From Tannerella sp. (GTDB taxonomy: Bacteria > Bacteroidota > Bacteroidia > Bacteroidales > Tannerellaceae), in assembly GCA_031263835.1 (NCBI GenBank), contig JAISEZ010000027.1:1-7244 (forward strand): 7,244 nt of DNA, written 5' to 3'. The position numbers and the translations under genes are program-made. This document shows positions 1 to 4,550 of the stretch, one piece after another. The stretch's first letter is position 1, and each line of letters begins with the position of its first letter. The notes below the pieces were generated by a model that was given only the letters and a program-made list of their open reading frames with translations, did no database searches and was not told the origin of the DNA.

Positions 1-570
1 GTCAAAAGGTTCGGGTTCTTCTCCGTATTCGCTCACGTCTGCCCACAGGGGACTTCCGAAATCGTCTATGCCGCCGCGATGGAACGACGCTTCATAAAAT
101 GCGTACGGCGCTTCCTGAAACAGACGGTTTATCCGTTCTTCGAGCGTACTGCCCATAGATTCCATCATCTCCCTGTAGCGGTCGTACCAGTATTTGGTGA
201 TGCCGGCATGGATGAACAAATAACGGTCTATCTGCCTGCACATTTGAAAACAACCGGCTGTGTCTTCTCCCGTAAGGAGTTGATGGTAACGTTCGTACAT
301 TTCCCGTGAAAAACGTCCGCACTTGTATTTGGAGTCATAATAATGACATTCATGATTTCCGATGAGCAGGGTAATCCGTTCGGGATTCTGCTTTTTCAGT
401 TCCACTAACCGGCTCATGATCCGGAAGGAATCTTCCTGCGTGCCCTCGGAGGGATACGGATCGGTGTAGTCGCCTAAAAAAACAATGGTACCTCCGTAGT
501 CCAGCGCCGGTTCCCAGAAGCTCCGGCCGTGAATATCGGGAACTGTCAGGATTTCTCTTGTCGCATTCAT
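1..570 (-). CDS. Metallophosphoesterase (calcineurin-like), C-terminus off the left edge
   Basis: The frame is open for 190 codons from the ATG at 570 to the window edge, so the C-terminus is missing. The metal-binding motifs of the calcineurin-like phosphoesterase superfamily occur in order: PDIHG (residues 11-15, Asp12 and His14), GDYTDPYP (33-40, Asp34 and Asp37), GNHE (71-74) and IHAG (120-123, His121). A later SPLWAD stretch (173-178) resembles the LLWSDP region of PPP-type phosphatases. The second motif has Pro-Tyr where protein phosphatases have Arg-Gly (GDxxDRG), so a Ser/Thr protein phosphatase role is doubtful and the substrate is unknown. There is no signal peptide, so a cytoplasmic enzyme is expected. 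It lies 47 bases downstream of the C1 peptidase gene on the same strand and may be co-transcribed. The family call is firm; the specific function is not known. Confidence 0.88.
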   Translation of the reverse strand, partial: MNATREILTVPDIHGRSFWEPALDYGGTIVFLGDYTDPYPSEGTQEDSFRIMSRLVELKKQNPERITLLIGNHECHYYDSKYKCGRFSREMYERYHQLLTGEDTAGCFQMCRQIDRYLFIHAGITKYWYDRYREMMESMGSTLEERINRLFQEAPYAFYEASFHRGGIDDFGSPLWADVSEYGEEPEPFD

Positions 571-585
571 TGTGAATAAAGTTTT

Positions 586-602
586 CGGGAAATGTATTCC
601 CG
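586..602 (-). other. Small perfect hairpin between the peptidase and phosphoesterase genes
   Basis: CGGGAA at 586-591 and TTCCCG at 597-602 form a perfect 6-bp stem with a 5-base loop. It sits 15 bases before the phosphoesterase start and 15 bases after the peptidase stop. No T-run follows on the minus strand, so it does not look like an intrinsic terminator. It could be an RNA structure in the leader or intercistronic region, for example one affecting translation or mRNA ends, or it could be chance. Confidence 0.3.
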
Positions 603-617
603 GTTGAATTGATTAAA

Positions 618-1799
618 CTATAAAATACCCAGTTTCGACCGGAGCGCTTTCGGCAGGGCATCCCTGTGCACGACGATACTGATTGTTTTGTAAGCGACGA
701 ACGTTTCCGATGCATACCACGTTCCCCTGTACCTGTTTTCCGTGCCCCACGAATTTTTCACCATATAGAATTTCTTGCCGGTCCGGTCTTTGGCCGTGCC
801 GTAAATCAACATCCCGTGATCGTCCGTTGTCCGGTAATTGTCATACTCCTCCTGACGCAAAGCCTGCGTGACCTCCACTTCCTTGCACGGTTTCGTAGCC
901 AGCTTCCTGATTTCTTCATCCTTTTCCTTCCGGCTCAGCCCGACCCAGCGTTCCTGATCCGAACCGGACGTTTCCAGCGCCCGGATGTCCGGCGCCGCCG
1001 CCAGTCCGTCGCGGGTGAAACCCGGTTCGCTCACGTCGGTCGCCCACGCAACGGTATAACCGGTTTGTATCGCACGGTCAACCGTTTCCATCAGCTCCTC
1101 CAGCGGCACGTTATAGCTTAACGCCCAGCGCCAGTTGTCCGGAATTTCCAGGGCAAACGCCGTATAAAACGGCTCGTGGGTAAAGGAGGTCAGTGAAACA
1201 TAATCGTCGATATTCAATCCCAGCGACTCTCCGAAACTCTTCGGCGTATATGATTTTCCATTGAAGGTAAAGGTCTCCGGGATTTCACCCAGGTAGCTGT
1301 CGATAATCCCCCGGAACGCCCTGCGCCACACCGGCGACAGTTTCCCGTTCGGATTCGCGACCAGCGCTTTCAGGTTGCCCAGCGCCGCCTGTTCCATCTC
1401 GCCGTGCACGTGAATCTCCTCGCCGTATTCCAGTCCGCCGTATGCGGCGCGCGGGACTGCTCCGTAATGCTTGAACACATACAGCACGTCGGCAAACGAA
1501 CCTCCCTGTGAAAAATTCAGGTAACCGTGCAGCCGGACATACTTGTCCGCCTTGTCTCTGTAGGAATGGTTCACCACAAACATTTCCGACAAATCGTATT
1601 CACCCTTTCCGGTGCGCAGCAATTCGGCTTCCATCAACCCCACGCACGAAAATGACCAGCACGTTCCCGAACGGCTTTGATTTTTCACCGGCGTAATTTT
1701 CAGTTCCTTTACGGTTGTGAACTCGTATTCTTCCTGCGCCCGGACCGTTGTTACGGAGGCAAACAGGCACAGCAGACTAATGATAAATCCTTTCTTCAT
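618..1799 (-). CDS. Secreted C1-family cysteine peptidase, bleomycin hydrolase / aminopeptidase C type
   Basis: This 393-residue protein has a papain-fold active site: oxyanion Gln41 and nucleophile Cys47 in NQSRSGTCWSFS, His328 in DDHGM, and Asn349 in VKNSWG. The 281-residue Cys-to-His spacing is far longer than in papain and fits the bleomycin hydrolase (C1B) branch, as does the NHSYRDKA region after the active site. Residues 1-21 form a signal peptide (MKK, then a hydrophobic stretch, with a likely cut after VRA), so the enzyme should act in the periplasm or outside, whereas classical bleomycin hydrolases are cytosolic. The protein ends 44 residues after Asn349 with KLGIL and lacks the usual C-terminal arm that enters the active site and makes the family an aminopeptidase. 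The ATG at 1799 is preferred over one at 1838 because it places the signal peptide at the N-terminus and lies downstream of the promoter element at 1816-1823. The role is probably peptide degradation; the substrate is unknown. Confidence 0.9.
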   Translation of the reverse strand: MKKGFIISLLCLFASVTTVRAQEEYEFTTVKELKITPVKNQSRSGTCWSFSCVGLMEAELLRTGKGEYDLSEMFVVNHSYRDKADKYVRLHGYLNFSQGGSFADVLYVFKHYGAVPRAAYGGLEYGEEIHVHGEMEQAALGNLKALVANPNGKLSPVWRRAFRGIIDSYLGEIPETFTFNGKSYTPKSFGESLGLNIDDYVSLTSFTHEPFYTAFALEIPDNWRWALSYNVPLEELMETVDRAIQTGYTVAWATDVSEPGFTRDGLAAAPDIRALETSGSDQERWVGLSRKEKDEEIRKLATKPCKEVEVTQALRQEEYDNYRTTDDHGMLIYGTAKDRTGKKFYMVKNSWGTENRYRGTWYASETFVAYKTISIVVHRDALPKALRSKLGIL

Positions 1800-1815
1800 A
1801 CTATTTTTTTTAGAG

Positions 1816-1823
1816 CAAATGTA
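1816..1823 (-). promoter_or_regulatory. Bacteroidota -7 promoter element for the C1 peptidase gene
   Basis: On the minus strand this reads TACATTTG, an exact match to the Bacteroidota primary-sigma -7 consensus TAnnTTTG. It ends 16 bases before the ATG at 1799, which implies a leader of roughly 10 bases, AT-rich and without a Shine-Dalgarno sequence. I could not find a clear -33 TTG at the expected distance, so the call rests on the -7 box and its position. Confidence 0.5.
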
Positions 1824-1855
1824 CACTGTTTTTTCCATACCTCCGATTTTTTCCG

Positions 1856-1863
1856 TACTTTTG
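1856..1863 (+). promoter_or_regulatory. Bacteroidota -7 promoter element upstream of proC
   Basis: TACTTTTG matches TAnnTTTG on the plus strand and lies 67 bases before the proC ATG, giving a leader of about 60 bases. It diverges from the minus-strand box at 1816-1823, so the two promoters lie back to back within about 50 bases. A T-run at 1829-1834 sits where a -33 element might be, but there is no TTG there. Confidence 0.45.
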
Positions 1864-1930
1864 TTTCGTCTGAATGAAATAACTGGATACTCAAACAGAA
1901 TCCATCATTTTTCAAAACAAATTGGGATAT

Positions 1931-2725
1931 ATGAAAATAACGATTATCGGCGCCGGAAACATGGGTGGCGCCATTGCGTGCGGACTGGCTAACGGCACCC
2001 GGGTGAACGCCTGCGACATAACCTGCTCCGACCGCTCCAGGGCGGCGCTGGAGAAAGTGAGCGGGAAGCATCCGGCAATCCGCACGGTTTCGAATAACAG
2101 GGAGGCCGTCCAGCAGGCGGATATGGTTGTGATTGCCGTAAAACCGTGGCTGACGGGAGACGTGCTGTACGAAATCAAGTCCGAACTGGATTATCGCCGC
2201 CAAATCGTTGTTTCGATTGTGGCGGGCATTACCTTCGAAGAATTGACCCGTTTCCTCGATAAAGGACAGGAAGAACCGCCGGCGCTGTTCCGGCTGATTC
2301 CGAACACGGCCGTCAGCGTGCAAAACAGCATGACTTTTATTTCGGCTCAGGGAGCTTCGCAGGAACAGACTGACGCCGTGACGTCAATCTTCGACGAACT
2401 GGGCGCAACCATGCTTGTCGAGGAGCGGCTGATGGCGGCAGGTACGGCGCTGGCGTCGTGCGGCATTGCCTACGCCTTCCGGTATATCCGGGCGGCGATG
2501 GAAGGCGGCGTGGAACTCGGGTTTTATCCGGAACAGGCCAGGGACATTGTTCTGCAAACCCTGAAAGGAGCGGTAGCCCTGCTGCAGGCCGACGGCGCCC
2601 ATCCGGAAGCGGAAATCGACAGGGTCTCCACGCCGGGCGGCATCACCATCAGGGGACTGAACGAAATGGAACGGGCCGGATTTACCTCTGCCGTTATCCG
2701 GGGACTGAAAGCAAGCTGCAAGTGA
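1931..2725 (+). CDS. proC: Pyrroline-5-carboxylate reductase
   Basis: This 264-residue protein reduces 1-pyrroline-5-carboxylate to L-proline with NAD(P)H, the last step of proline synthesis, in the cytoplasm. The N-terminal Rossmann fold begins with the dinucleotide-binding motif IIGAGNMG (5-12). VIAVKPW (67-73) and RLIPNTAVSV (121-130, the family's R-x-x-PNT) follow. The C-terminal dimerisation and substrate domain contains STPGGITI (233-240, family signature SPGGTT), including the Thr that contacts substrate in known structures. The length is normal. The loop usually written GSSPAY or GSGPAY is ASCGIAY here (176-182); from memory this is a Bacteroidales variant rather than a defect. The ATG at 1931 is chosen over an in-frame TTG at 1922 because it starts directly at the Rossmann strand MKITIIGAG. 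No clear Shine-Dalgarno sequence is visible. The gene is the first of a plus-strand series with the phosphate genes. Confidence 0.96.
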   Translation: MKITIIGAGNMGGAIACGLANGTRVNACDITCSDRSRAALEKVSGKHPAIRTVSNNREAVQQADMVVIAVKPWLTGDVLYEIKSELDYRRQIVVSIVAGITFEELTRFLDKGQEEPPALFRLIPNTAVSVQNSMTFISAQGASQEQTDAVTSIFDELGATMLVEERLMAAGTALASCGIAYAFRYIRAAMEGGVELGFYPEQARDIVLQTLKGAVALLQADGAHPEAEIDRVSTPGGITIRGLNEMERAGFTSAVIRGLKASCK

Positions 2726-2773
2726 ATTTAATCATTCAAAAATTCAATTATTCAATAATTCAAAGATTCAAGG
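2726..2773 (+). repeat. Tandem octamer repeat ATTCAANN between proC and the DUF47 gene
   Basis: ATTCAA starts at 2734, 2742, 2750, 2758 and 2766, an exact 8-base period over five copies. A degenerate sixth copy (ATTTAATC) lies at 2726-2733, directly after the proC stop codon. The two variable bases are AA, TT, TA, AG and GG. The last unit (ATTCAAGG) supplies the ribosome binding site of the next gene. The array fills 48 of the 56 intergenic bases. Its role is unknown; it could be a low-complexity spacer, an A/U-rich leader that helps ribosome loading, or a slippage-prone element. Confidence 0.85.
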
Positions 2774-2776
2774 AAA
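2770..2776 (+). promoter_or_regulatory. Shine-Dalgarno-like site of the DUF47 gene
   Basis: AAGGAAA contains AGGA ending 7 bases before the ATG at 2782. It stands out because the neighbouring genes have no obvious Shine-Dalgarno sequence, and because it overlaps the last unit of the octamer array. It supports the start at 2782 over in-frame upstream starts inside proC. Confidence 0.5.
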
Positions 2777-2781
2777 TCATC

Positions 2782-3432
2782 ATGAAACTGAATACGATAC
2801 TTCATGTTTTCGCACCGAAGGAACCGCGTTTTTTTCCCCTGCTGAACGATACGGCCGTTATCCTGGACCGGGCGGCAACGCTTCTGCAGAAACTGTTTTC
2901 GTCTGCGGACAAATCCCTGTGGAAGGGGCTGTGCGTGGACATCAAGGCCGAGGAAGTGAAGGGGGACAAGTCTACGGGACATATATTCAAAGAGCTGAAC
3001 AATACGTTCATTACCCCCTTCGACCGCGAAGACATCAGCGCACTGGCCGACGAAATGGACGACGTCATCGACGCCATCAACCGCTCCGCCCAGAAAGTGC
3101 TGCTCTACTCGCCGGAGGCGATGCCCGAAGCGACCGTGCTGCTGGCCGAAGTCATCAAGCTGGGGACGACCGAGGTGCTGGAAGCTGTGGACAAACTGTC
3201 CAACTTCAAGAAATATCACATGCATGTGCGTGCGCATACGAAAGAGATTAAGCGTCTGGAGGAAAAGGCCGACGTGATTTACGAAGAAGGCATTTCCCGG
3301 CTGTTCAAGGAAGAAACCAACCCGACGGAACTGATTAAGCTGAAGGAAATCATTCAGGAACTGGAAAAATCCGTCAACCGCATCAACAATGTGGGTAAAA
3401 CACTGAAAACAATCGTCGTCAAATATGCCTAA
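2782..3432 (+). CDS. DUF47 / PhoU-like phosphate transport accessory protein
   Basis: This 216-residue protein has the length and character of the DUF47 (PhoU_div) family: soluble, all-helical and highly charged. Visible family features are the N-terminal FAPKEPRFFPLL (10-21), TFITPFDREDI (75-85), the acidic helix EMDDVIDAINR (91-101) and a second repeat with LEEKADVIYEEG (159-170). The last two resemble the paired E/D-rich metal-binding helices of PhoU. Such proteins are routinely encoded beside PiT permeases and are thought to modulate their activity, and that arrangement is seen here: the PiT gene starts 15 bases downstream. The start is set by the ATG at 2782 with its upstream AAGGAAA; the frame stays open far upstream, but that part overlaps proC and shows no family features. 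The family is sure; the regulatory role is inferred from context. Confidence 0.93.
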   Translation: MKLNTILHVFAPKEPRFFPLLNDTAVILDRAATLLQKLFSSADKSLWKGLCVDIKAEEVKGDKSTGHIFKELNNTFITPFDREDISALADEMDDVIDAINRSAQKVLLYSPEAMPEATVLLAEVIKLGTTEVLEAVDKLSNFKKYHMHVRAHTKEIKRLEEKADVIYEEGISRLFKEETNPTELIKLKEIIQELEKSVNRINNVGKTLKTIVVKYA

Positions 3433-3447
3433 CGCAAAAGTATTACC

Positions 3448-4485
3448 ATGACACTGCTTGTTATCATCCTTATCCTTGCCATCCTGTTCGATTTTATCAA
3501 CGGCTTTCACGATGCGGCCAACTCCATTGCGACGGTCGTCTCGACCAAGGTGCTTACGCCCCTGCAGGCGGTCATCTGGGCGGCGGCATTCAATTTTGTC
3601 GCCTTTTTCATCGCCAAATACATCATCGGCGATTTCGGCATCGCCAACACGGTGTCCAAAACGGTGATGGCCGACTTCATCACGCTGCCGGTCATCCTGT
3701 CCGGTCTGGTGGCGGCCATCATCTGGAACCTCATCACGTGGTGGTTCGGCATCCCGTCCTCGTCGTCGCACACGCTGATTGGCGGTTTCTCCGGCGCGGC
3801 GATTGCTTATGGCGGTTTCCTTTCGATTGACAGGGGGGTAATCGGGCTGATTGCCGCATTTATCATTGCCGCGCCCCTGCTGGGGATGATTGGCGGCGCG
3901 CTCATTACGATTCTGACCCTGCACGCCGCCCGGAAAACCAAACCGCGCAACGCGGAACGGTGGTTCAAACGGTTTCAGCTTGTTTCGTCGGCGCTGCTGA
4001 GCGTCGGCCACGGACTGAACGATTCGCAGAAAGTGATGGGCATCATCGGCGTGACGCTCATCGCCTTCAACTCGACGGTCGACCCGGCCACCCTGCCGCA
4101 CTGGCTGCAACTGAACAGCATGCACGACATTCACGACTGGGTTCCGCTGGCCTGCTTCACGGCCATTGCGCTGGGGACGATGTCCGGCGGATGGAAAATC
4201 ATGAAAACGATGGGCAACAAAATCACCAAACTGACGGCCGTGGAGGGTTTCTGTGCACAGGCATCGGGTGCACTGACGCTGTTTGTCACGGAAATATTGA
4301 AAGTGCCGGTGAGTACGACGCACGTAATCACCGGAAGTATCATGGGCGTCGGCGCCGTCAAGCGTCTGTCTGCCGTCCGCTGGGGCGTGACCATCCATCT
4401 GCTTTGGGCCTGGGTATTGACCATCCCCGTAAGCGCCCTCCTCGCCGCAGGAACCTATCTGCTGGTAGACCTGCTTTTCTATTAG
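3448..4485 (+). CDS. pit: PiT-family inorganic phosphate permease
   Basis: This 345-residue integral inner-membrane protein belongs to the PiT family (PF01384), whose bacterial members bring in phosphate coupled to cation symport. The internal duplication typical of the family is clear. The first half has NGFHDAANSIAT (18-29) and PSSSSHTLIGG (103-113). The second has GHGLNDSQKVMG (187-198) and VPVSTTHVITGS (286-297). The Asp and Asn residues of GxxDxAN and GxNDxQK are present (Asp22, Asn25, Asn191, Asp192). About ten hydrophobic segments flank a short basic cytoplasmic loop (161-176, ARKTKPRNAERWFKR region). The length fits the compact PiT proteins paired with DUF47 regulators. The gene starts 15 bases after the DUF47 stop with no strong Shine-Dalgarno sequence, so it is probably co-transcribed and perhaps translationally coupled. 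The exact ion (H+ or Na+) and metal-phosphate preference cannot be read from the sequence. Confidence 0.95.
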   Translation: MTLLVIILILAILFDFINGFHDAANSIATVVSTKVLTPLQAVIWAAAFNFVAFFIAKYIIGDFGIANTVSKTVMADFITLPVILSGLVAAIIWNLITWWFGIPSSSSHTLIGGFSGAAIAYGGFLSIDRGVIGLIAAFIIAAPLLGMIGGALITILTLHAARKTKPRNAERWFKRFQLVSSALLSVGHGLNDSQKVMGIIGVTLIAFNSTVDPATLPHWLQLNSMHDIHDWVPLACFTAIALGTMSGGWKIMKTMGNKITKLTAVEGFCAQASGALTLFVTEILKVPVSTTHVITGSIMGVGAVKRLSAVRWGVTIHLLWAWVLTIPVSALLAAGTYLLVDLLFY

Positions 4486-4488
4486 AAT

Positions 4489-4541
4489 GAAAGTTGAAAA
4501 TTGAGAAAATCTCTGTGGAGTTCTCCCAACTTTCAACTTTC
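4489..4541. terminator. Long inverted repeat between convergent pit and htpG, possible bidirectional terminator
   Basis: The left arm 4489-4503 pairs with the right arm 4527-4541. Eleven contiguous pairs (GAAAGTTGAAA with TTTCAACTTTC) are followed by one A/C mismatch and three more pairs. On the minus strand the mismatch becomes a G-U pair, giving a continuous 15-bp stem, so folding favours the htpG transcript. The arms are made of CAACTTT-like heptamers. The hairpin starts 3 bases after the pit stop and ends 9 bases before the htpG stop. No clean T-run follows on either side, so termination is inferred from position and stem length rather than from a canonical signal. Confidence 0.5.
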
Positions 4542-4550
4542 AGCGTTCAA

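Noticed and set aside
1800..1838. A 13-residue N-terminal extension of the C1 peptidase starting at 1838
   Set aside because: It would bury the signal peptide and contains the -7 box at 1816-1823; the ATG at 1799 is better.
1922..1930. A TTG start for proC three codons upstream
   Set aside because: The ATG at 1931 starts exactly at the first Rossmann strand; the extra residues add nothing and no ribosome site supports the TTG.
1796..2323. A 175-codon minus-strand frame covering the promoter region and the start of proC
   Set aside because: It is antisense to proC and crosses both promoter elements, and its product has no family resemblance.
2458..2781. An upstream extension of the DUF47 frame overlapping proC
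   Set aside because: The extension is the wrong frame of proC and shows no DUF47 features. The ATG at 2782 has an AAGGAAA site and gives the family length.
2752..4536. A 594-codon open frame on the minus strand across the DUF47 and pit genes
   Set aside because: It lies entirely antisense to two firmly identified genes. Its translation is rich in His, Arg, Gln and Asp with no domain or hydrophobic pattern, as expected for the complement of GC-biased codons.
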